From Betaproteobacteria bacterium (GTDB taxonomy: Bacteria; Pseudomonadota; Gammaproteobacteria; Burkholderiales; SG8-39): a stretch of DNA of 8,956 nt. This document shows, in pieces, positions 1-5,525 of the stretch. The translations under genes and the position numbers were made by a program. Each line of letters opens with the position of its first letter. Position 1 is the stretch's first letter. The stretch is from NCBI GenBank assembly GCA_005884335.1, contig VBCJ01000022.1, forward strand, positions 1-8,956. The letters run 5' to 3'. The notes under the pieces were generated by a model, which made no database searches, was not told where the DNA came from, and saw only the letters and a list, made by a program, of their open reading frames with translations.

Positions 1-645
1 TACGATGCGGTCAGGGATTTCGAACACGTCGGGAGTTTCGCCGTCACGCCGAACGTGCTCGTCGTCCACCCTGATGTTCCCGCAAGAAACGTGAAGGAGC
101 TGATCGAGTACGCACGGGCGAACCGGGCGACCATCAACATGTCCTCGGCGGGCGTGGGCTCGCAGAGCCATCTCTCCGGAGTGCTGCTCATGTCGATGGC
201 CGATTTCGAATCGCTCGTCGTTCCGCACAAGGGCGGCGGGCCCTCGGTGAATTCCGTGGTCGCGGGCCAGACGCACTGGACTTTCACGCCGGCTCCCGCG
301 GTGATGTCCTTCGTCAGGAACGGGCGGGTGCGCGCGCTCGGGCACAGCCTGCCGCGGCGCTCGGCGATGCTCGGCGATATTCCGCCCGTCGCCGAGTCCG
401 TTGCCGGCTACGACTTCAGCGGCTGGGCGGGCCTGGTCGCGCCCAAAGGCACGCCGCGCGCGATCATCGACAGGCTGCACGCGGCGCTGGAAAAGACGCT
501 CGCGCTCTCCGAGGTGCGCGAGGGGCTCACAAAACAAGGCGCCGAGGAATTCTCGGGATCGCCCGAGGATTTCCGCCGCTTCCTCGCGCAGGACCAGGCG
601 AACACCGTCAGGGTCATCAAGGCGGCCCAGCTGCAAGCCGATTAG
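1..645 (+). CDS. Tripartite tricarboxylate transporter substrate-binding protein (Bug/TctC family), 5' truncated
   Basis: This is a periplasmic solute receptor that would capture a carboxylate for a TctAB-type permease or act as an orphan Bug receptor. The frame is open from base 1 with no start codon, giving 214 residues ending in TAG. Family members are about 320 residues, so roughly the first 110, including the signal peptide, lie outside the window. Visible family blocks are PNVLVVHPDVPARNVKELI near the edge, the ligand-loop region SSAGVGSQSHLSG, the HKGGGPSVNSVVAGQ block, and the C-terminal GWAGLVAPKGTPRAIIDRL and QGAEEFSGSPEDFRRFL. A GTG at 55 could be mistaken for the start, but the residues before it (YDAVRDFEHV) continue the family match. 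No tctA or tctB is visible downstream; the next gene is convergent after 20 bp. The ligand cannot be read from sequence, because Bug receptors are heavily duplicated in Burkholderiales. Confidence 0.93.
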   Translation, partial: YDAVRDFEHVGSFAVTPNVLVVHPDVPARNVKELIEYARANRATINMSSAGVGSQSHLSGVLLMSMADFESLVVPHKGGGPSVNSVVAGQTHWTFTPAPAVMSFVRNGRVRALGHSLPRRSAMLGDIPPVAESVAGYDFSGWAGLVAPKGTPRAIIDRLHAALEKTLALSEVREGLTKQGAEEFSGSPEDFRRFLAQDQANTVRVIKAAQLQAD

Positions 646-665
646 AGCGGGCCGGCGGGATACGC

Positions 666-1985
666 TCAGCGCCGCGCAACGCCCATCAGCTTGTCGGGCA
701 GCCAGGTTGCGATCTCGGGAAAGACGCACAGGATCACGATCGCGAGGAACATGCAGATCACGTAGGGAATCGTCCCCCACATGATGCGCGTGACCGGCAC
801 GTCGGGCGCGATCGAGCTGACGATGTAGATGTTCAGGCCGACCGGCGGGTGGATCAGGCCGATCTCCATGTTGATGGTCAGAATCACGCCGAACCACACC
901 GGGTCGAACCCCGCCGCCGTGATGATGGGATAGAGGATGGGCGCGGTCATCAGGATGATCGCCGCCGGAGGAATGAAGAAACCGCACACCAGCAGGAACA
1001 GATTGATCATCCCCATCAGCACCCAGCGGTTGAAGTGCGCATCCGCGATCGCCTGCGCGAGCGTCTGGGTGAGATAGAGCGAAGTGAGCATGTAGCCGAA
1101 GAGCACCGCCGCCGCGATGATCATCAGGATCATCACCGACTCGCGCGTCGTGTCGCGCAGGATCGCCCACCAGTCTTTCGCGCTCCACATCCGGTAGATG
1201 ATCACGGCCATCACGACGCACAGCGCCGCGCCCACGCCGGCGGCTTCCGAGGGCGTCGCAATGCCCCCGTAGAGCACGTACATGACGCCGACGATGATCG
1301 CGAGAAACGGCGCGATCTTCGGGATCGACTGGAATTTTTCCTTCCAGCTGTAGCGGAAATCGACCGCGTGCGACCGGAACCCGCGCTTCCAGATGATGAA
1401 CAGCGTCCACAGCATGAAAAGGCCGGTCAGCATGATGCCGGGCATCACCCCGGCGAGGAACAACCGCCCGATCGAAGTCTCGGTCGCGATGCCGTAGAGG
1501 ATGAAGGTGATCGACGGCGGGATCAGGATGCCGAGCGTGCCGCCCGCGCAGATCGACCCGGTCGCGACGTCGTCCGGGTAGCCGCGCCGGCGCATCTCGG
1601 GAATCCCCATCTTGCCGATCGCGGCGCAGCACGCGGGCGACGACCCCGTGAGCGCTGCGAGCAGCGCGCACGCCCCGAGGTTGGAGATCGCCAAGCCTCC
1701 CGGCAGGCGGTAGAGCCAGCGGTCGAGCGCCTCGTAGAGGTCCTTGCCCGCGGGCGAGGAGCCGATCGCCGCGCCCATCATCACGAACATCGGGATCGAC
1801 ACGAGCGTGAAGTCGTTCAGGCCCGCGTAGAAGGTTTCGGCGACTACGTGCAGCGCGCCGAATCCCTGGAAGATCATGATGAAGACGACAGCGATCGCGC
1901 CCAGGCCGAACGCGACCGGAGTGCCCGAAAGGAGCATCGCGAGCGTCACGACGAGCACCATGAGCCCCTGGGTGGTGGGGCTCAC
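666..1985 (-). CDS. dctM: TRAP transporter large permease, DctM subunit
   Basis: This is the large inner-membrane subunit that forms the sodium-driven transport path of a TRAP importer, working with DctQ and the periplasmic DctP. Its 439 residues match the usual length (about 425-440) and contain many hydrophobic spans. Family landmarks are GTPVAFGLGAIAVV near residue 21, LTGSSPACCAAIGKMGIPEM around 112-131, GGTLGILIPPSITFILYG at 148-165, the second-half repeat IATPSEAAGVGA at 242-253, and MEIGLIHPPVGLNIYIVSS near 373-391. The start is GTG at 1985, overlapping the dctQ stop as GTGA. A good AAGGAG ribosome site (1994-1999) lies eight bases upstream inside dctQ, so translation is probably coupled. 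It is the last gene of the minus-strand operon and meets tctC tail to tail with no clear terminator between them. Confidence 0.96.
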   Translation of the reverse strand: MSPTTQGLMVLVVTLAMLLSGTPVAFGLGAIAVVFIMIFQGFGALHVVAETFYAGLNDFTLVSIPMFVMMGAAIGSSPAGKDLYEALDRWLYRLPGGLAISNLGACALLAALTGSSPACCAAIGKMGIPEMRRRGYPDDVATGSICAGGTLGILIPPSITFILYGIATETSIGRLFLAGVMPGIMLTGLFMLWTLFIIWKRGFRSHAVDFRYSWKEKFQSIPKIAPFLAIIVGVMYVLYGGIATPSEAAGVGAALCVVMAVIIYRMWSAKDWWAILRDTTRESVMILMIIAAAVLFGYMLTSLYLTQTLAQAIADAHFNRWVLMGMINLFLLVCGFFIPPAAIILMTAPILYPIITAAGFDPVWFGVILTINMEIGLIHPPVGLNIYIVSSIAPDVPVTRIMWGTIPYVICMFLAIVILCVFPEIATWLPDKLMGVARR

Positions 1986-2500
1986 GCTTCACGCTCCTTC
2001 GTGATTCCAAAGGGCGGCTCGCGCCCGGTGACGAGATTCCAGATATCGGCGACGTATTGCAGGGACAGGAGACCCAGGCCGATCGGCATCGAGGAATACG
2101 GGATCCACAGGCGCGCGCGCCACATGGTGTCGGAGACCCAGCGGTTGTCCCAGGCCTCCCTCCAGAAATTGAAAGTGAGCACCGCGAGCACCACGCAGAA
2201 GGCAAGCGAGACCGAGGCGGCAAACAGCGCGAGCCAAAAGCGCGCGCGCGGGCCGAGGTAGTGGGGCAGCACGTCGACGTTGACGTGGCCGCGCGTCATC
2301 AGCACGAACGGACTGCCGACGAAAGTCGCAGCGATCAGGCAATAGGTGGTGAGGTCGGTCTGCCAGATGGTGTTCTGGTTGAGCACATAGCGCACGAACA
2401 CCATGTGGCAGACGACGAGCACGCCGAGAGCAATCAACGCGGCGGCAACGATGCCGCACAGCTGCGAGGTCCGCTTGATGGCTCTGACAAAGCTGTCCAT
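1982..2500 (-). CDS. dctQ: TRAP transporter small permease, DctQ subunit
   Basis: This is the small four-helix membrane subunit that joins DctM in the TRAP permease. Counted from the Met at 2500 it has 172 residues, with hydrophobic spans near 14-36, 52-70, 86-110 and 134-156. The conserved loop RGHVNVDVLPHYLGP follows the second span and is the family signature. The start is uncertain. In-frame candidates are GTG at 2530, ATG at 2515 and ATG at 2500, and none has a convincing ribosome site. I chose 2500 because MDSFVRAIKR then leads directly into the first helix, as in typical DctQ proteins. The frame ends in TGA overlapping the GTG of dctM. The gene lies 76 bp (or 46 bp with the longest start) after dctP, separated by a strong hairpin. 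Confidence 0.92.
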   Translation of the reverse strand: MDSFVRAIKRTSQLCGIVAAALIALGVLVVCHMVFVRYVLNQNTIWQTDLTTYCLIAATFVGSPFVLMTRGHVNVDVLPHYLGPRARFWLALFAASVSLAFCVVLAVLTFNFWREAWDNRWVSDTMWRARLWIPYSSMPIGLGLLSLQYVADIWNLVTGREPPFGITKEREA

Positions 2501-2534
2501 CGGATTGGCCCGCATCGGGTGTCGGGACACACGC

Positions 2535-2560
2535 CGAGGGGGGGCGCGCGCGGCCCCTCG
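2535..2560 (-). other. Intercistronic hairpin between dctP and dctQ
   Basis: A perfect 7-bp inverted repeat, CGAGGGG (2535-2541) and CCCCTCG (2554-2560), encloses a 12-base GC-only loop that can pair further internally. It falls just after the dctP stop and before every candidate dctQ start. On the minus strand no run of T follows, so it is not a standard intrinsic terminator. Such stem-loops after receptor genes often protect the upstream mRNA segment and so give more receptor than permease; applying that here is inference. Confidence 0.55.
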
Positions 2561-2576
2561 AGCGGCAGGCCTTGCG

Positions 2577-3578
2577 CTATTTGACGCCCAGCGCCGCGTC
2601 GATCAGTTTCTGTCCGTCCGGAACTTCCTTGGCGAACTCCGCGTACGAGCTTTCCCGGGCGACCTTGACCCACTGGTCGTATTCGGCGGGCGTCAGCGTG
2701 ACCACCTCGACCTTGTTCGCCTTGAATACCTTGACCATCTCGTCATCCAGGCCCTTGGCCTCTTTCGCGAAGTAAGCCTGAGATTTTTTGCCGGCCGCGA
2801 TCAGCGCGCCCTGCTGCTTTCTGTCGAGCCGGTCGAAGCTCTTCTTCGACATGAGCACCGGCTCGTACATGAACCACAGCGCGTTTTCTCCCGGCGCGGT
2901 GAGGCATTTCACCTGCTCGTAGATGCGGAAGGAAACGAAGCTCCCGGAGCTCGTGTCGGTCGCATCGGCGACCCCGGTCTGCAACGCGTTGTAGACCTCG
3001 TTCGACGGCACCGAGACGATCGAGGCGCCCGCCGCCTGCCACATCGCGGCAAAAGTCGGGCCGGCAGAGCGGATCTTGAGCCCCTTGATGTCGGCGGGGG
3101 TGCGGATGCAGGCTTTTTTCGAGGCGACCGCTCCCGCGAGCCAGGCGTCGGCGAGCACGATCACGCCCGCCTGTTCGATCTTCGCCTTGATGTCCTTCAT
3201 GAACTGCGAATCGTTGACCCGCGCCGCGCGCTGATGATTGCGCACCAGCGCCGGCATCAGCGTCGCGCCGAAGGCGCGTACCTTGCCGCTCGCGTAGTCG
3301 AGCGGGAAGGACGAGATGTCCAGCTGCCCGTTCACCAGCGCGTTCCACTGCTCGTTCGGCTTGAACAGGGACGCGCCCGGGTACACCTGCACTTCGAGGT
3401 CGACCCCCGCCGCCTTGGCGTCGCGCGCGATGATCTGCACCATCTCGTCGCGCACGTCCCCTTTGCCACCGGGAAACTGGTGCGACGCGCGCAACACTGC
3501 CGGCGCCGCCAAGGCCGAGCCGGCGATCAAAGCGCCCGCGAGCGCCAGGGCAATGCCACACCGCCTGAAATTCTTCAT
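2577..3578 (-). CDS. dctP: TRAP transporter substrate-binding protein, DctP family
   Basis: This is the periplasmic receptor of the TRAP system; it binds an organic-acid-type ligand and hands it to DctQM. It has 333 residues, a normal length. The N-terminus is a clear signal peptide: basic MKNFRRCG, a hydrophobic core, and ALA at 22-24 before APAVLR. The family's carboxylate-clamping arginine is probably Arg170 in IKGLKIRSAGPTFAAMW, followed by the usual block SNEVYNALQTGVADATDT at 192-209. The ATG start is fixed by GGAGGAGG (3584-3591) five bases upstream and by the signal peptide. The gene begins only 19 bp after the kinase-like/BON gene ends, so the two are probably co-transcribed. The ligand is unknown; the sequence near Arg170 does not identify a sialic-acid or C4-dicarboxylate type with certainty. 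Confidence 0.95.
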   Translation of the reverse strand: MKNFRRCGIALALAGALIAGSALAAPAVLRASHQFPGGKGDVRDEMVQIIARDAKAAGVDLEVQVYPGASLFKPNEQWNALVNGQLDISSFPLDYASGKVRAFGATLMPALVRNHQRAARVNDSQFMKDIKAKIEQAGVIVLADAWLAGAVASKKACIRTPADIKGLKIRSAGPTFAAMWQAAGASIVSVPSNEVYNALQTGVADATDTSSGSFVSFRIYEQVKCLTAPGENALWFMYEPVLMSKKSFDRLDRKQQGALIAAGKKSQAYFAKEAKGLDDEMVKVFKANKVEVVTLTPAEYDQWVKVARESSYAEFAKEVPDGQKLIDAALGVK

Positions 3579-3597
3579 GGATGCCTCCTCCAGCCGA

Positions 3598-4422
3598 TCA
3601 CTCGCCCATCGGCGAGCGGATTTCCGCGGTGACTCTCAGTTCGCTTTTCACGCCCGTAACCCCGTGAACCGAAGTCACGACGCGGGTGGCGTTTTTCCAC
3701 TCCTCGCGAGTATCGACTATGCCGCGCAGGCGCACCCTGCCGCCCTCCGAGTCGACGCCGAAACTCAGACCGCGCGTGGACGGATCGGCGCGCAGGGCCG
3801 CCTTGATGCTCGCCTGCAGCGCGAGATCGGAAAGCGTGCGGTGGGACTGCTCGGTTTCACCGAAGTCGGGTTTCCTGGACAGCTGGATGATTTCCTCGGC
3901 GCACTGCTCCACGCTCAGGCGCTCGGTGTTGAGCGACAGGTCGTAGCCTTCAGGATCCTGCCAGTCGATGCCGAAGTGGCGCTTGGCGATCGCCCCCTGG
4001 GCCTCGTCGCTGTTGCGAATCTCGGCGGCAACCGCGTCGCGGTCGTTCGTGTCGAGCCGCTCCATCATGCGTTTCACGCGCAGCTCGAAAGGCGCGCAAA
4101 TGCGCACGCAGATCGCGTGCTTCACCGGCCGCAGCAGGTGGGCGGCGCCCCAGCCGCGCATCACCGCGCCTTTGCTCGCGACCTGGAGCATCTCGTCGGC
4201 GGTGTAGATGGAAAGGCTGGTCTTGTCGGCGGTGAGCCGCTCGAACAGGTTGGCCTTTCCGCCCAGCAGCCGGATGACATGGCTCTTTCTCAGGCGCATC
4301 TTGTCGGCGAGGTTGTTGATCATCTCGTGATAGACCACCGGCACCCTGAGCTCGGATTCGAGGATGCGGGCGACATCCATCCCGAGGGACCCCATTTCGC
4401 GCGTCATTGCGACCAACGGCAT
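3598..4422 (-). CDS. Cytidylate-kinase-like protein fused to a C-terminal BON domain
   Basis: The protein has 274 residues and two parts. Residues 1-185 resemble the cytidylate-kinase-like (AAK26) family: TREMGSLGMDVARILESEL at 8-26 in place of the usual REYGSGG nucleotide-loop region, a middle block GAVMRGWGAAHLL at 85-97, the Arg-rich stretch RICAPFELRVKRMMERL at 107-123, and YDLSLNTERLS at 160-170. Residues about 196-266 form a BON domain, with VRLRGIVDTREEWKNA and VHGVTGVKSELRV. No signal peptide is seen, so it should be cytoplasmic. The ATG at 4422 was preferred over the one at 4443 because GGGAGG lies just before it, the family match starts there, and the proposed promoter leaves only about nine leader bases before 4443. 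It is the first gene of the operon leading into dctP. The substrate is unknown; a regulatory rather than CMP-kinase role is plausible, since housekeeping Cmk has a different sequence and no BON domain. Confidence 0.85.
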   Translation of the reverse strand: MPLVAMTREMGSLGMDVARILESELRVPVVYHEMINNLADKMRLRKSHVIRLLGGKANLFERLTADKTSLSIYTADEMLQVASKGAVMRGWGAAHLLRPVKHAICVRICAPFELRVKRMMERLDTNDRDAVAAEIRNSDEAQGAIAKRHFGIDWQDPEGYDLSLNTERLSVEQCAEEIIQLSRKPDFGETEQSHRTLSDLALQASIKAALRADPSTRGLSFGVDSEGGRVRLRGIVDTREEWKNATRVVTSVHGVTGVKSELRVTAEIRSPMGE

Positions 4423-4426
4423 AAAA

Positions 4427-4432
4427 CCTCCC
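4427..4432 (-). promoter_or_regulatory. Ribosome binding site deciding the start of the kinase-like/BON gene
   Basis: GGGAGG on the minus strand ends four bases before the ATG at 4422. No comparable site precedes the alternative ATG at 4443. The spacing is slightly short but the match is strong. Confidence 0.6.
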
Positions 4433-4451
4433 TTGCCTCCCATTTTCGAGC

Positions 4452-4500
4452 CTGACAGTTTAGACGGTGAACCCGGGGAACCGCAATTGATCTAGGTCAG
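4452..4500 (-). promoter_or_regulatory. Putative FNR/ANR-type class II promoter of the kinase-like/BON-TRAP operon
   Basis: Read on the minus strand, CTGACCTAGATCAA (4487-4500) matches the FNR consensus TTGATNNNNATCAA at eight of ten defined positions, with one perfect half-site. A -10-like TCTAAA (4459-4464, four of six) is placed so that the box centre falls at -41.5 from a start near 4452, the standard class II activator distance. That start leaves a leader of about 30 bases to the ATG at 4422. No good -35 hexamer is seen, as expected for an activator-dependent promoter. The box is seen in the sequence; regulation by oxygen is inferred. Confidence 0.5.
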
Positions 4501-4609
4501 TTCGCGGATTGCCCGCAAACGCCCTGATTCCGTGCAGTTTATGGCACACTATGCCCGCTCGAAAAACGGAACGAGGGCACGAAGGATCTGCTGTTCGGCA
4601 TAAAAGCGG

Positions 4610-4635
4610 ATTCTTCGGGCTCACGCCCTCAGAAT
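4610..4635. repeat. Two-part hairpin resembling a dispersed extragenic repeat
   Basis: ATTCT (4610-4614) pairs with AGAAT (4631-4635). Inside it GGGC (4617-4620) pairs with GCCC (4625-4628) around a TCAC loop, with a two-by-two mismatch between the stems. The phrase TTCTTCGGGC...GCCCTCAGAATGACA resembles short extragenic hairpins I remember from many bacterial genomes. Only one copy is present here, so repetition cannot be shown from this window. Confidence 0.45.
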
Positions 4636-4643
4636 GACATCCT

Positions 4644-4667
4644 AGCCCCGCACGCGCGGGGCTTTTT
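4644..4667 (+). terminator. Rho-independent terminator, plus strand
   Basis: An 8-bp perfect stem, AGCCCCGC (4644-4651) with GCGGGGCT (4656-4663), has an ACGC loop and runs into TTTTT (4663-4667). The T run is on the plus strand only. On the minus strand, where the hydrolase gene ends immediately before it, the stem is followed by AGGATG, so it would be a poor terminator in that direction. Confidence 0.75.
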
Positions 4668-5428
4668 CATTTCTTCCCGCCCTCGAGAAGCAGGCCGATC
4701 AGCGACACCAGTTCTTTTTCCTTCTTGGCGAAAAAGTGATCGGTCGCGAACACCATGGCCTGGCTCGAGCCGCGCATGCGCTTGAGCACCGCGGCGCGCT
4801 TCTGCGCCCCTTGCAGCACGGCGTCGAAGTCGTTTTCCGCGTAGACGTCGAAGACCGGAAACTTGATGCGCTTGATCGGCGCGAAATCCCCGCTCGAGAT
4901 GGAAAGCGAGATCCACCCCGCGAGCGGAACCTGCGGGTGCGCCCCGACGTAGTGGTTCGCCATGCGCGAGCCCATGCTGTGCGAGAGCAGCACGACCTTC
5001 TCGTAGCGCTTGCGTTTCAGGTAGGTCATCGCCGCGGCAAAGCGCGCGTCGGCTTCCCAGAAGAGCACCGGATAGCGCGCCGCGGGCGCGTCCGCGGCGA
5101 GGATAGGCATCTGGATCGAAAGCGTGGTGTAGCCCGCGTCGGCGAGCCGCGTACGCAGCTCGCCGATCAGGCCGTAGTCGGGATGCACGCCCAGGCCGTG
5201 CGCGAGGATGATCGCGCCCTTCGCGTTCTTCGCCTCGGTGTAGATGCCGAGGAATTTCTCCGTCCGCGGCGCCTCGAGCCACACCGGCTCGCCCGAGACG
5301 AGCTGCGGGACGATCTCGTCGGCCCAGCGCTTCTCGCGCGCGTAATCGGAGGGCTGCTGCTGCGCGGCCGTGAAAAGCGGCACGCACATCGCGGCGGCGC
5401 AGATCGTTTTCCACAGAAAGGATCGCAT
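4667..5428 (-). CDS. Exported alpha/beta hydrolase, DUF3530-like
   Basis: This 253-residue protein starts with a signal peptide (MRSFLWKT, then a hydrophobic stretch to about residue 22), so it probably acts in the periplasm. The fold is an alpha/beta hydrolase. The oxyanion-side block AIILAHGLGVHPDYGLIGEL lies at 72-91. The nucleophile elbow LLSHSMGSRMANHY gives Ser151. The likely acid is Asp200 in VYAENDFDAV and the likely base His231 in ATDHFFAK. This arrangement matches DUF3530-type proteins; the substrate is not known, and an ester is the default guess. The frame stays open 93 codons further upstream, but that part is compositionally odd and lies antisense to the CoA-transferase start. 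The ATG at 5428 has GAGGAG six bases before it and begins the signal peptide. The gene is transcribed divergently from the CoA-transferase. Confidence 0.9.
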   Translation of the reverse strand: MRSFLWKTICAAAMCVPLFTAAQQQPSDYAREKRWADEIVPQLVSGEPVWLEAPRTEKFLGIYTEAKNAKGAIILAHGLGVHPDYGLIGELRTRLADAGYTTLSIQMPILAADAPAARYPVLFWEADARFAAAMTYLKRKRYEKVVLLSHSMGSRMANHYVGAHPQVPLAGWISLSISSGDFAPIKRIKFPVFDVYAENDFDAVLQGAQKRAAVLKRMRGSSQAMVFATDHFFAKKEKELVSLIGLLLEGGKK

Positions 5429-5454
5429 TCCGTGCTCCTCTCGTTCCTGACGCA

Positions 5455-5460
5455 ATTGTA
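5455..5460 (-). promoter_or_regulatory. Possible -10 element for the exported hydrolase
   Basis: TACAAT on the minus strand (five of six to consensus) would start transcription near 5448, about 20 bases before the ATG. No good -35 is found at 16-18 bases. Confidence 0.35.
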
Positions 5461-5492
5461 GCGTTCCGGGAAGCCGGTACGGCCCTTTCGGA

Positions 5493-5498
5493 TAAAAT
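5493..5498 (+). promoter_or_regulatory. Possible -10 element for the CoA-transferase operon
   Basis: TAAAAT (five of six to consensus) would start transcription near 5505, about 20 bases before the ATG at 5526. No matching -35 is seen at normal spacing. The divergent 97-bp region therefore holds one candidate -10 in each direction. Confidence 0.35.
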
Positions 5499-5525
5499 AC
5501 CGCGTCTCCAACCACCTGAAAGCTC

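Larger units (their letters stand above)
4553..4667 (+). ncRNA. Candidate small RNA ending at an orphan terminator
   Basis: The plus-strand terminator at 4644-4667 has no plus-strand gene in front of it: the flanking genes both lie on the minus strand. The preceding 90 bases can fold into a first stem (CTCG near 4557-4560 with CGAG near 4572-4575, extended by GCC/GGC) and a second hairpin at 4610-4635. A weak promoter may lie upstream, CTGATT (4524-4529) and CACTAT (4547-4552) with 17 bases between, each matching consensus at three of six positions. The FNR-type box would lie about 65 bases upstream of that start. I recognise no known RNA family. The 5' end is only a guess. Confidence 0.3.

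Noticed and set aside
849..2261. A 470-codon plus-strand open frame opposite dctM and dctQ
   Set aside because: Its protein is dominated by Arg, His, Asp and Glu with no domain, as expected from the antisense of a GC-rich gene; the minus strand encodes recognisable TRAP subunits.
2403..3632. A 409-codon plus-strand open frame opposite dctP
   Set aside because: It has antisense-type composition and lies over a well supported dctP with signal peptide and ribosome site.
4542..4556. Sigma-54-like TGGCAC at 4542-4547 followed by ATGCCC
   Set aside because: The GG and GC doublets are 10 bases apart instead of the required 12.
4541..4637. Small plus-strand frames of 20 codons (4541-4603) and 28 codons (4551-4637)
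   Set aside because: Neither has a ribosome site or a recognisable peptide; an attenuator leader was considered, but no structural gene follows on the plus strand.
4644..4667. The hairpin as terminator of the hydrolase gene
   Set aside because: On the minus strand the stem is preceded by the A run and followed by AGGATG, with no T run.
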